A model generated the notes under the pieces. It worked only from the letters and a program-made list of their open reading frames with translations, made no database searches and was not told the DNA's origin. From the NCBI GenBank assembly GCA_016647705.1, contig CM028335.1, positions 42,753,526 to 42,817,525 on the forward strand: DNA of 64,000 bases. Direction: 5' to 3'. Below are positions 10,340-22,047 of this stretch, piece after piece. Every line of letters begins with the position of its first letter. Positions within the stretch are counted from its first letter, which is position 1. The stretch comes from Eucommia ulmoides (taxonomy: Eukaryota > Streptophyta > Magnoliopsida > Garryales > Eucommiaceae). A program made the translations under genes and the position numbers.

Positions 10340-11707
10340 CACGTTTAATTTATGGGACTATTTGTACGGGTAGGTACACGTGTATATTTATATGTTAAAA
10401 ATATATACATGCGTTCAAGAAATATAATGGTATGGATATATCTAGTTTGTAAAGAATACGTTTTAAAATAAAATTTGTAAATTTTATCGAAACGATAATT
10501 TTTAGTATTTCGTTGACTAATAAAAATTTAAACAGTCGATTGATGTTTTTCTGTAGATTACATTATTAATGGAAAAAAATTTGCAGTCGTTATAATAATT
10601 TTTGTACAGTTAATATTAACTTATGAAATTAGATGTTAAATAATTTCGTATAATTAAAAAAAATAAAAAAATTGAGAATGGGAAATAGTGCATTTTAGGG
10701 TCATGTATTGTATATTAGAGTTATTTTAAATAAATTCTTAATTTAGACCATATCGTTGTTAGGTTCACAGCCAATGCCGACCACGCCTGCATTACGACAG
10801 TAGAGTATTTAGTAGCGCAAAAATCGAGGTAAGTGTACTGTCTTCTATGTAAATTGCCAACTTATGTTTTCGTATTAAAATGTGAAAAGAAAAGATTTGT
10901 TAAAATGAACGCTTTTATAATGTTATGCGGATCAAGTAATTTTTTAAAGGTGGAAAGTGGCTTTTATTATCCGACTATGTCATAGTTGTCTTCTCATCAC
11001 GAGGGCATATCCTGCGAGATATGGAAATATGTTATTACCTATTACGCAAGTCCTGCCTAGTGGATATATGTTGTTACATGTGAAGCAAATCCTGCAAGGT
11101 AGATATATGTTGTTACCTATCAAGCAAGTCATGCAGGGTGGTTGCTCCTAACATTAGAAATATTAAATGGCACTAGCACTAATAGCCACCTTAAATGGCA
11201 CAGTTGTACAGGTTATGGTACCGTCGCAACTCCCAATGGCAAAGTAAAACGATCCTATGGCTAATAGAGAAATATATGTGCAGTATTTTATTATATATCA
11301 GAATAATTTGATTGGTTGGTTTAAATACATTATCTTGTTGCAATGATAGTTGTGGAATGTTATTCTGACTTAGGGTGCGGTTATATTTATATTATGTTCG
11401 AAAAATGGTATTTGATAACTAAGATTGATCCATAAATTGTTTTATATTACGAAGACAGTACACCGATAAAATATTTATTTTCAGGTACTGCAGCTAGAAA
11501 CGAGTCCACTGTTGGCACTAGGTAGAGTCAGAGGGTGGTGTCGTTTTTGGAGAGTTTGTAGAATGGTGTAAACCGTGGAAGGTTCATTTTATTTTTGGTA
11601 GATTGGGTTGTAGATTTGTAGTTTTGTTATGAATAGTTAGGAGACGTATATTCCCGAATTTTGAAGTGGGTAAATATATTATTGGAAAAAAAATAAAGTG
11701 GTGCATA

Positions 11708-11746
<39 letters not shown>

Positions 11747-11843
11747 ATGTGTGTGTGCGTGTATGTGTGTTGATTGGTCAGGTAACGTCAGATCGACGCC
11801 ATGCCCTACCTCGGGCGATGGGGGCCCGGGAAGAGGTGTGACA
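9941..11843 (+). mobile_element. left-truncated LTR, family C (copy C1)
   Basis: The right end GGTGTGACA matches the ends of the family C solo LTR at 16290-19152. Internal landmarks follow in the same order: (TG)n run, GTAAGTGTACTGTCTTC, GGATCAAG, a variable repeat block, ATGGTACCGTCGCAACTCCC, GGCACTAGGTAGAGTC. The expected start is missing: the Tat LTR abuts at 9941, so roughly 0.9 kb is lost. Two hairpins stand near its left side. It lies just before the copia gag. Confidence 0.8.
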
Positions 11844-11865
11844 GCACACAACAGGCACACTAACT

Positions 11866-13376
11866 GAAGGGAAGTCTATGCACCAACCACCTTTGTTTGC
11901 AGGTAAAAATTATGCATTCTAGAAAGACAGAATGATTGCTTTCTTTTAGGCCACGAATTATGATGTGTATCTAGCAATTGAGGATGGTCCGTTTGTTCCT
12001 ATGGAAAACGGAGTCGAGAAGAAGAAAAAGCAGCTAACTACTTCTGATAAACAGAAACTTTCTATAAACTCTCAAACTATTAATATCTTATTTTGTTCTT
12101 TAGATGCTAATGAATACTCGAGAGTTTCAAGGTGTAAATCGGTGAAGGAAATGTGGGACAAGTTGTAGGTTACCCATGAAAGGACAGGTCAAGTGAAACA
12201 GTCAAAAATCAACATCCTAATCCGCCAATTTGAATTGTTCAGAATGGGAGAAACAAAATCGATCTAAGAGATGTACACTCAATTTAACAACATCTGCAAT
12301 CACTTGAGCCAACTCGAAATGACGTACTCCACAGAGGACAAAGTTCCATAGATTCTAAGGTCTTTAACTAAAATATGGGAGCCAAAGGTGACCGCAATCG
12401 AGGAAGCTAAGGATCTATCCAAATATGAAATTGATTATCTCATCGGCAACTTGATGACACATGAAATGGCAATTCGAGGATATGAGGATGACACCGGAAG
12501 TAGAAAAAATAAATCATTGGCACCAAAGGCTCAAAAAACTGAAGAAGATGATGGGGACATGTAAGTCTTGACAGTGAGCAAGAAAAAAATGTGGCACTTC
12601 TGACGAAGAATTTTAGAAGAATGACCCGACGTACATTCTGTGGAAGAAGAAACTTCAACATGAACAATGTGGAATGCTACAACTGTCACAAGACCGGTCA
12701 TTTTCAAACTGATTATTCTGAACCGAAGAAGGATAAGGAAAAAGATAAGAAAAGAAAAGAATAAATGAAAGAAGATAAAAAATAAAAAAAAATAAAAAAA
12801 GTCCATGAAAGCTACTGGGATGATACCGAATCGAGTAGCTCGAAAAAATCAAAAAGTGAAGGAACATCAATGTTTGCACTAATGGCCATTGGTGATGAGG
12901 TAACAAAATGTTCAAGTTCTTGTCCTTTAGATTTTGATGAATTGTTTGATGTTTATCAAGAACTTATGCATAATTATAAAAACCAGTGTTCTAAAATAAA
13001 TGTCCTTCAAAGTATAATTAACACATTAAACAAGCAAATAATGGACTATGACTCTAAAAATAATAAATTTAAATCCAAGATGTCGAATTTACATTTAATT
13101 GTTCTCAAATTCACCGGCGGTGAGAATAACTTGAAAATTTTTTTGGGAAGTTCACGTGGTATTTTTGATAAAGCCAGTATTGGATTTCAGAAAAATCTTA
13201 ATCAAAAATGTTTTCATAAATTCTTTTCTGAAACCAGAGGTCTTGTTAGATGTTTTAAATGTAATATTGTGGGACATACTATTCGTAGATGTTTTGCTAA
13301 AATATCTAACTCCAGACAAGTTTGGGTTCCAAAAGGAACAAAAATTGTCCCGATTAACAAGATCGGACCCACTTAG
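11866..13376 (+). pseudogene. Ty1/copia (Sirevirus type) gag remnant
   Basis: In-frame codons from about 11866 (ATG at 11878) show the copia gag start (PPLFAGKNYAF then K.RM), then YDVYLAIEDGP, and EMWDKL. A first zinc knuckle at about 12675-12716 reads CYNC....H with Tyr where the last Cys should be. A second, intact CX2CX4HX4C knuckle (CFKCNIVGHTIRRC) is at about 13250. The frame is broken by many stops, most at places where the family usually has Trp or Gln. No function is expected; capsid/nucleocapsid was the ancestral role. No 5' LTR or primer-binding site is visible directly upstream, where LTR C1 lies. Confidence 0.8.
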
Positions 13377-14984
13377 ACTGGGTACCACTTAAGAATTATT
13401 TGAGGTGCTTCTTGCAGGTTATTCTAAAAGTATTGATAAGCAAGGACAAATAGTTCCTAGATAGTGGCTTCTCTAGGCACATGACAAGAGATAAATCAAA
13501 ATTTACATCTTTAACACCTAAAGATGGACGTCATATGACATTCGGAGACAACGCAAAGGGTAAAATTATCGGTATAGATAATATCGGTAATGGTACTCTA
13601 GTTATTAAATATGTGTTACTAGTTGATGGTCTTAAACATAATTTTCTTAGTATAAGTCAACTATATGATAAGGGCTATAATGTCATATTTGATCATGATA
13701 GATGCATTATTTAGAATGGACATGATAAGAGTATCTTATTAGTTGCATCACAATTTGAGAATGTTTATACTTGTTCGTTTGATGACTTTACTTCTCAAAA
13801 TTTATCCCGTTTGAATGTTTTATCTTAAAATAGTTGTTTATGGCATAGGAGACTTGGGCACGCTAGTATGGAATTGATTTCTAATTCATCTAAGAAAAGT
13901 CTCGTACATGGCCTACCTGATTTAAAATTTGTGAAAGATAAAGTATGTGATGCATATCAGTTAGGCAAGCAGTCTAGATCATCATTTAAGAAAAAGATAC
14001 ACACGTCCACATCTAGATGTCCTAAAATACTGCATCTTGATTTATTTGGTCCAAATTCTTTTGCTAGTCTCGGTGGTAAATTTTATGTTTTTGTAATAGT
14101 TGATGATTATTCTAGACTTACCTAGGTATTCTTTATTGCTAATAAGAGTGAAGTTGCTTCTGTGTTTTCTAAATTTTGTAAACATGTTCAAAATGAAAAA
14201 GCAATGTTCTATTATTAACATTCTTAGTGACAAAGGAAAAGAGTTAAAAAATGATGATGTGGTTAGTTATTGTGATGAGCATGGTTATGCTCATAACTTA
14301 TCTGCACCAAGATTATCACAAAAAAATGGTGTTGTGGAAAGGAAGAACAGGACGCTTCAAGAGATGGCCAGAACAATACTTAGTTAAAATCGCTTACCAA
14401 CCTACTTCTTGGCCGAAGCAGTAAGTACAGATTGCCACGTGGTGAATTGTGTATCTATTCGTAGATGGTTTAATAAAACCCCATATGAAATCTAGAATGG
14501 TAAGACTCTTAACATTTCTTACTTTAAAGAATTTTGATGTAAATGTTTCATTTTGAATTATAAGGACAATCTAGGAAATTTTGATGCTAAATTAGATTAT
14601 GGGATTTTCCTTGGATATGCTACTAATAGTAAGGCTTATAGAGTATATAATAAAAGTACATTAGAAGTTGAGGAGTCTATGCATGTTATCTTTGAGGAAG
14701 CTGACCCATTTTTGTCAAGAAAGGTTTCAAATAATGATGATGCAGGTATTTCAAATAACCAAAACCAAGGCGGTAATATAACAAAGGAATCTCAAAAGGA
14801 GAATGAGGCTAAGGAAGAGGATTCGGCATTACCACGAGCTATAAAGACAGTATTGGTACATTCGTTAAAAAAAAAAATCATTGGTAATTTTGAAAGAGGT
14901 GTAAGTACTCATTCCTCCCTAAGAGATATAATAAATCTTGCCTTTTTATCCCAAATTGAGCCAAAAAATATAAATGAGGCGTAA
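13377..14984 (+). pseudogene. copia protease and integrase remnant
   Basis: The aspartic protease signature is visible as FLDSGFSRHMT near 13454. The integrase zinc region follows (WHRRLGHAS near 13842; its Cys pair is degraded to CDAYQLG near 13947). Then come core pieces LHLDLFGP (about 14034), ILSDKGKE (about 14219) and NGVVERKNRTLQEMA (about 14325), so all three catalytic acidic residues of the D,D,E triad can still be read. The stretch 14553-14984 is the integrase C-terminal part and the linker to reverse transcriptase. Stops at 14124, 14385 and elsewhere break the frame. Confidence 0.82.
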
Positions 14985-16289
14985 ACTAATGAATCTTGGA
15001 TTTCCGCAATGCAAGATGAGTTAGTTCAATTTGAGTGGAACAAAGTATGGTGTCTAGTTCCTAGACCAAATTTTCATCCAATTATTGGCACTAAATGGGT
15101 TTTTAGAAATTAAAAGAATAAATCTGGTATGGTAATTAGAAATAAAGCAAGATTAGTAGCACAAGACTATAATCAAGATGAAGAAATTGATTATAATGAA
15201 ACTTATGCTCTTGTGGCTAGATTAGAAGTTATTATAATGCTATTCACTTTTGCATGCTCACGTAATTTTAAGCTATATCAAATAGATGTTAAGAGTGTAT
15301 TTCTGAATGGCTTCCTAGCGAAAGAAGTTTATGTGGAACAACCTCGAGGATTTTAAAGTGATAAATTTCCCGATCATGTATTTAAAGTTTGTAAGGCTTT
15401 GTATGGGCTCAAACAAGCTCCTAGAACTTGGTATGCGAGACTTAGCTGATATTTGATCGAAAATGATTTTCGAATGGGTATTTGTGATATAACGCTATTT
15501 GTTAAGCAAACTAATTCTGATCTCTTATTAGTAAAAGTCTATGTCGATTATATTATTTTTGGATCTACTAATAAGAATCTTCGCCAAGAGTTTACCAAGA
15601 TAATGCAGGTTGAATTTGAAATGAGCATAATGGGAGAGCTGAATTTCTTGCTTGGGTTGTAAATTAAACAAACCAAAGAAGGAATATTTATAAACTAAGC
15701 TAAATAAACCAAGGAGTCGTTAAAGAAAAATGGCTTGGATGGTGCTAAAGAATACAAAACTCCCATGGCAACAGCTACAAAGATAGACAAAGACGATATG
15801 GGCAAAAATATTAATGAAAAATTGTATCGAGGTATGATTGATAGCTTATTGTACCTAACTGCTAGTAAACCTGATATTATGTATAGCGTGTGTTTATATG
15901 CTAGATTTCAGTCTTATCCTAAAGAATCGCACTTGACTGCAGTTAAGAGAATTTTTTGATATTTAAAAAGGACGACTGACCTAGGATTATGGTATCCTAG
16001 AGAGTGATTTTAAGTTAATAAGTTACTCTGACACTGATTTTGCCAGTTGCAAAGTCGAGCGAAAAAGCACAAGTGGGTCATGTCATTTGCTAAGACATGC
16101 CTTGATTTCTTGGTCAAGCAAGAAACGAAATTCGATAGTCTTATCCACTACTGAGACTGAGTATATAGAAGTTGGTAACTGTTGCGCCCAAATTTTTTAT
16201 ATTAAGCAACAGTTAAATGATTTTGGAATATGTATGGAGGAAATCCCGATCTATTGTGATAATAAAAGTGTTATTTGTCTAAGTAAAAA
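14985..16289 (+). pseudogene. copia reverse transcriptase and RNase H (5' part) remnant
   Basis: Reverse transcriptase landmarks in order: NKARLVAQDYNQ (about 15138), YQIDVKSVFLNG (about 15278), [16 protein letters not shown] (about 15397) and the active-site box YVDYIIFG (about 15540), where the usual second Asp is Tyr. LNFLLGL and KPDIMYSVC follow, then RNase H motifs ISWSSKKRNSIVLSTTETEY (about 16107) and IYCDNKSVICLSKK (about 16252). The frame has several stops and the active-site change would disable catalysis. At 16290 it is cut by a family C solo LTR and resumes at 19153. Confidence 0.85.
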
Positions 16290-16644
16290 AGTAAGACCCC
16301 GAATTAATACGTACGTCATTTTAGTTGTGTTTTAGAGTAATTATGAAAATTCGAGATGAAATTGGGTCAAATTAAAAATCTAGAAACATTAAATCCCAAC
16401 TTAGGGAGGTAAATTGACATTTAACTTTTAATTGAAACTTAAAGAGGTGAAATTACAAATCTTAGAAACTTTTAAAAGCTGAAATTGATTGAAATTAAGA
16501 TTTAAAGAAAGTTGGTGGAGGAAAGAGTAATTAATTAAAAAGTTTAATATATATATATGCGATCGGACGAGCAAACCGCCGGCAGGGAAATAGAGAAAGC
16601 AGTAACGTGGCACGCTTGGATAAATTGAACCCACTAATTACATG

Positions 16645-16688
<44 letters not shown>

Positions 16689-17866
16689 TCATGCATGTGT
16701 AATGATCAAAAATCTCATCAAATCTGAAAATCAAAGAGAAAATTTGGAAATAGAGATGAGAGAGAGGATCAGAGCGTCGGTGGTGTATTATGATCGTCGG
16801 CAGTGTGGGTACTTTGTTCGGAAAATTTCATGTGCGTGTTGTCGTCGCCTATGTACGTCGTCGTTCGTCCGGTGAATGGGAGTAATTCGGTCGGCCAATC
16901 AGTATGTGACTGTGTGTGTGTGTCATGTTTTCTGTTCATCGTTGTCGGAGATGTAGGAGTCGTCCGGCGGTGAGTGTTTTGTGTGGCTGTGTCGTCCATT
17001 CGTCCTTCGTGGGTGTGTGGGTGTGATCAGAGTAGTGATCGGTGGGGAAACTCATCGACAGCAGTGCTACGGTTCACTGGCGATCATGTGTGGGTATGTG
17101 TCTGGTCCGACGATGTGCATAGGTGTAGACGTTGAGTGCGTGTGTTTCTGTGCATGGGTATGAGCCGTCGTGTGGGCTGTTGTGTGTGTGTGTCTGTTCA
17201 TCCGTGAGGGCGGCGCGTTTGTGTGTGTGTGGGTTGTCCCTTCTATCCGTCGGCTGTATGTATGTATGCTCCGAGTTGCGGGTGTGTTTGATCAGGCGTG
17301 TGTATATGCGTGTGGGCTACTGATCAGTTCAGTGGGGTGGGTGTGGATGTCGTAGGGTGTAATCGGTGAAGGTGGGTTGACCGGCAGTAAAGGTGTACCA
17401 GCGGGAACCCACATCAGAAACAGAAACAGAGGAGAAAGAGGGACGACTGGGAACTGAACAGAAAACAGAAAAGAAAAAAAAAAAAAAGGGAAAAAGAAAA
17501 AGAAAAGGGAATTACATAAACCACGCCACTGAAAATCAAAAACCCATCTTGTGATCGCCAAACGATTCGGAAACAGGTGAAATTTCAATCGATTATTGTT
17601 AAATTAAATTTTATTTAGCGTTACAAATCCTAAAATCGTAACAATTTCCTAACGATTAATTAATTTGAATTACGTGGTACATAAAATAGTAACGATTCAG
17701 AATATAGAGTCTGCATTGCATGATTCAGATGTTTTAGATAAGATATTAATTTAGGCTCTATCACTATTAGGTTCGCAGGCACCGGTGTCCCAATAGAGTG
17801 TGGTCAATGAAAGTTTTGGAGAGAGGATAACGAGGTGAGTGTATTGTCTTCTTGCCAAACTATTTA

Positions 17867-17905
<39 letters not shown>

Positions 17906-19152
17906 AAATATTATTTTACTTAAACTGTACGATTTTATAAATTATATGGATCAAGCAGATATTTAGGTGAGTTGGTAAAATGAATTTTCAGGGTATTGTG
18001 TTGGTTTCTAAAAAGAAAGTTAGAAAATGAGTTTCATTGGATTTGGTGGTTTTAAAAGAGAGTGAAAAACATCTGGTTTTCTAAAAACAAAGATGGGAGA
18101 AATGGTTTTTATTAAAATCAGTGGTACAAAGGTGAAAAAATAGATTTTACTGAAATTGGTGATACTTTTAAAAAGGAGAGTGAAAAACGTGATTTTGAAA
18201 ATTCTCCCCGAAAAGGGTGTGGCTTATGTTCTCCCCAAAAGGGGTGTGGATTTTTGACGATATGGAGTGAAAATGTATTTATTCCCGTAAGAGATGTGGA
18301 TTTTTAACTATACTGATGATTTTGACGATGCCATAGTTGTTCTCCCCGCAAGGGGTGTAGTTTCTCCCCGAAAGGGGTGTGGATTATATTTCTCCCCGTA
18401 AGGGGTGTGGATTCTTCCTATGGGATGTGGATAGTTCTCCCCATAAGGGGTGTGGATTATATTTCTCCCCAAAAGGGGTGTGGATATTTCATATGAAGGC
18501 ATTCCTACGGATGTTACGGTACCGTTGTAACTCCCGATCGTGAGGTTAAAACGATTACTATGGCTAGCCAGTGTGTGTTGTAATGGAGTGGTGGTTTAAG
18601 ATATGTGTTTGAGATGTGATGTTTTACTTATATTGGGTGATTTATTATTTATTATGGTGATTGGTATTATTTTACTAGATAGGTTGGAATGGAACTTATA
18701 TTTATTGCTTTATTTTCATTGCTTATATTATGAAGAATTTTACTAGTTACGTGTTGTTTCTATACTCACGCTTGATCCATTTAGATATTGTAGAATGAAT
18801 TATTATTATAAAATATTTTTACTAAGAAGGCAGTACACTTGCAGATGAAATAGTTAGGAGTCGGTCGGTCCCCTACTGGCGCTAGATAGAGTTATGCGGG
18901 TCACGCAAATGAGTAATTTGAGGAAAATTTTAGAGGCAAAATACCAGAAATGAAATCTAAGTGAGGTTCTGGGGATTTGTTTGATTGTATTTATATTCGG
19001 GACGATGTATCCCTATCAGATGGGACTATTATATATGTTGTATAGATTTACAATTTTGTTATTGACATATTAAGGTTGGCTAGCCAGTTGGGCAGTGTCA
19101 TGTCTACGTCACGCCGGCCCCATATGACGGGTGTCCGGGGTGGGGTGTGACA
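16290..19152 (+). mobile_element. complete solo LTR, family C (copy C2), inserted in copia RNase H
   Basis: The segment starts (A)GTAAGACCCCG and ends GGGGTGTGACA. The copia codons before it (LSK) resume exactly after it (NLTQHS), and A-runs on both sides fit a 5-bp AAAAA duplication. Length is about 2863 bp, equal to copy C3 (34136-36998). It contains a (TA)n run at 16647-16686, G/T-rich low-complexity sequence at about 16890-17370, a second (TA)n run at about 17870-17902 and the CCCC...GGGG hairpin array at 18201-18490. No coding region is credible; frames in the G/T-rich part are artefacts. Confidence 0.9.
18201..18490 (+). repeat. array of about nine CCCC-N4-GGGG hairpin repeats
   Basis: Units of about 20-45 bp have the form TTCTCCCC-loop-GGGGTGTGGAT. 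Loops include GCAA (18344-18355), GAAA (18366-18377) and GTAA (18394-18405), which are GNRA tetraloops; others are AAAA and ATAA. Two units are degenerate (near 18282 and 18414). The same unit occurs in copy C4 (62620-62710), while C1 and C3 carry different units at this place in the LTR. Confidence 0.85.
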
Positions 19153-19366
19153 AAAAAATCTTACACAACACTCATGAACTAAGCACATAAAGATTAAACA
19201 TCACTTTATTCGTGATTACATTCAGAAAAGGGACATTATTATTAAATATATTGATACCTCCGACCAATTTGCTGGTATTTTTACCAAACCTCTAGCAGAA
19301 GATCAATTTGTGAAAATCATTCGTGGTTTGGGTATAGCTAGACATAATGATGTTTGCCTAGAGTAG
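19153..19366 (+). pseudogene. copia RNase H 3' end
   Basis: Continuation of the frame cut at 16290: NLTQHS, a TGA where the family has Arg, TKHIKIKHHF, then VDTSDQ-like YIDTSDQFAGIFTKPLAE and a stop at the TAG of 19364-19366. These are the classic last residues of copia pol. Joining to the upstream part is supported by reading frame and by the duplication flanking the solo LTR. Confidence 0.88.
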
Positions 19367-19715
19367 TGGTGATTAATGGTTCATCTTCCCCACTTTTTTA
19401 GATGACAAAGGGGGAGAATTTATTGATATTTTGTTGAATACTTATAAGGGGAGACCATAGTTGTACTTTAAAAAGTTTAGTTAATGTTTAGGTTTATTCA
19501 CCTAAGCATTGCACCAATGCAGGGAGAGTTTATGAATTATTAATTATTGAGATGATTTTGTACTTTGTTTAATATTATATGTATTTCTAAAATTATTCTT
19601 TATGATTGTGCTTTATCGAATTAAAAAATTCATCATCGGATTTAGGGGGAGTGTGGTTACATATTATTTTGATAAAAACATCAAAGTTAATTGTCATCAT
19701 TAAAAAGTGGGAGAT
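19367..19715 (+). other. Sirevirus 3' untranslated region with several polypurine tracts
   Basis: No coding. Purine runs typical of multiple polypurine tracts occur: ACAAAGGGGGAGAA (about 19404), AAGGGGAGA (about 19447), TTAGGGGGAGTG (about 19642) and the last, AAGTGGGAGAT, directly before the LTR at 19716. Repeated polypurine tracts are described for Sireviruses. Confidence 0.7.
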
Positions 19716-22047
19716 TGTTGATCCTAAGATTTTGATAGACAATTAAATGTTGATATTTTTTGTGGAACTAATAAGTTTATTGAGTGTTTCAATGATAAAG
19801 TTCCATTAACGTTTTAATCATGAAGAAATTATTGAAGAAACTTATAGATACAAAAGATTGACAAAAAGAAGAGCATTAAGAGACCGAAGATTTTGAAGAA
19901 TCTAAGGGAAAACAACTCAAGTTAATTTTTACTCTTAGTGTATTCTGATTAGGATCACACACGACACAAAAATGATTTTATGATTATATGTGTTTTTTAT
20001 AAGATCCTAATTAGTTAAAACATATTTTCTCCTATGTGAAATTGAAGAAGAAATATTAATTTAAGAAAGATTAGAAATTAAAATTGATTTAAAGTGTCAA
20101 TTAAGTTAATCGAGAAAAGAAATCGGTTAAAGGGGCAAAAACGTTGAAGAGTTGAGTTAAAAATTGATTAAGGAAAAGAAGTTCCAGCAGGATCGGTCAA
20201 TTGACCAACTCAGTTCGGTTAACCGATAAGAACGAGCTGGGAAACGGTTCAGTCTCTGAATCGTTCGGTCGACAACTAAGTCAACCTGTGACCAAAGATG
20301 AAACTCTCTGAATCGTTAGGTCGACAGACCAAAGTAGAGCAATCGACCTACCATAGCTGGATTTTCGCCTAGGGAACTCTCTGAATCGTTCACTCGACAG
20401 ACCAAGTGGTAGCGGTCGACCAACAGGCTAGAAATTTTGGCTTGGGCTATAATCTAAATCAATCGGTCGACCTATAGTAATTGGTCGGTCAACCGATGGT
20501 TTTGTTTCAAGTTTAGAGGATTTCGTGGATTTTTCCAAAAAGTAGTTGTTACTAACCATTTTATGGTTAAGATCAGAGAGATGTCTTAGGGATTTGATGT
20601 TATTTGAAATATGTTATTGATATTTTGATATCCCTATAGATATGGTTTATATAATTTAATTATTTCTCAAATTGGCGCATGTAATACTTTCTATTCTATC
20701 TAATTGAGTTTGAGAAAATATTTGAGGGACTAAATTGAATATTTTAAAAGATATAATTGAGTGAATTAAACCAGGATTAAGTCATAATGATATAATAGGT
20801 CTATAAGTGCAATTAATTGTTATGATATGTGGAAACTAGTCATTGGTGGGCTTGTTTCAATTCCCAATAAATAGACCTGTGTTTTTAAGATTCCAATAAT
20901 CCCAATCGATCAAATTTAAAGAGCTATTTGGTTCCTGAGATTTCTGAGAGTGATTATTTTGAATTCATATTGAGATAATAGTGAGATTATTCTTGAGAAG
21001 TGTTCTTGAGAAAAATTGTTGTGGATTATTGCTACTACCGATTTGGAGTTTCATTGCTATCATACTTTATTCATTTAGTGGATACCTGGTAAGATCATTC
21101 CAAGTCTTTGCTATTAATTGTTGTTTGATATTATTGTTTACTACTTGAAATATTGATCTTTAAAATCATTTTTCTGAACTTTAAATTGATTAAAGATTTT
21201 GAAACAATTTCTTGTGAAAATATAATTACGTACTAAATTGTATGCTACCCGTTCTTATTAAAAATCAGATTTTGAAATTCTCACTTTATTTCTATCACTA
21301 GTTTCGGGAAATTAATTGAGTTCAAATTAATCTGGGGTGGTAGAAGAAAAGGCTTATCAATTTTATAATTGGTGAGTTGTGTGCGGATTAGATACTATTG
21401 GGAGTATTTAATTAGGGATAGCTGATTTCAATCTCTTCTGGTAAATAGATTAAGGTTTGATCTTTGCCTAGAGTATAAGAAATATTAGGTTACTCTTTTT
21501 TCGTGAAAAGAGATATGAGTGATTCTTTCTAACTAGAATTATTTTGAGTGAATTTGTATTGGTTCAATCCTTACTGGGTAAAAGGATACTTGAAGTATTT
21601 TTGTGAGGTTTAATTCTTAGTCTAAGTATAAAAGAATTAGGTTAATCTTTAGCCTAGGAAAAAAATTCGGTTATTCCTTAACTTGTGAAAATGAATTGTA
21701 AATGTTGATTATGAGCTTGCGAAAAGAATCATCTTGTAAAGGTTTGGTTCCTACCTGATTAAAGGGATCATAGTTATTAATGGGTGCGATTCTCTATGGA
21801 GCTCAGGGGATTGGATTAGCCAAGAGTAGTTTGGTGAACTAATATAAATTTTGGTGTGTTGCTTTCCTTACATTATTTATATTCTGTTATTTGGGTGTGC
21901 ACCTAGTCTATAACTTTTATCCGTTGCTATAAAGATAATAATTAATTTAGGTTAAAATTAATTATTTGAATTTTCAAGTGTTATTTATTTGATAATTTTT
22001 AGTACTACACAATTCACCCTCTTCTTGGGTAGCTCACTAGGCCAACA
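19716..22047 (+). repeat. Sirevirus 3' LTR
   Basis: A 2332-bp LTR starts TGTTGATCCTAAG after the polypurine tract and ends ACTAGGCCAACA. It holds a cluster of CGGTCGACC-type palindromes (20190-20515), an A/T-rich promoter zone (AATAAATAG near 20868) and the repeated GGTTTGATTC/TAGCCTG unit near its end. A second copy of its first 300 bp is at 59976-60278. Length is within the long-LTR range typical of the lineage. Confidence 0.88.
20190..20515 (+). promoter_or_regulatory. GGTCGACC/GGTCAACC palindrome cluster in the Sirevirus LTR
   Basis: At least eight sites of the type TCGGTCGACC, TCGGTCAACCGA or GGTCAATTGACC lie within about 330 bp, upstream of the probable TATA region. Similar ATCGATTGACC sites are at 40180-40440, where no other LTR landmark is clear. 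Confidence 0.6.

Noticed and set aside
16642..17588. Open frames in G/T-rich sequence with many Val, Cys and Arg codons
   Set aside because: They lie inside solo LTR C2 and are produced by TG-rich low-complexity sequence; copy C3 has a matching CA-rich part with different frames.
18201..18490. Possible CRISPR-like array of regular short repeats
   Set aside because: Units are adjacent hairpin minisatellites without unique spacers of constant length, within a plant LTR.
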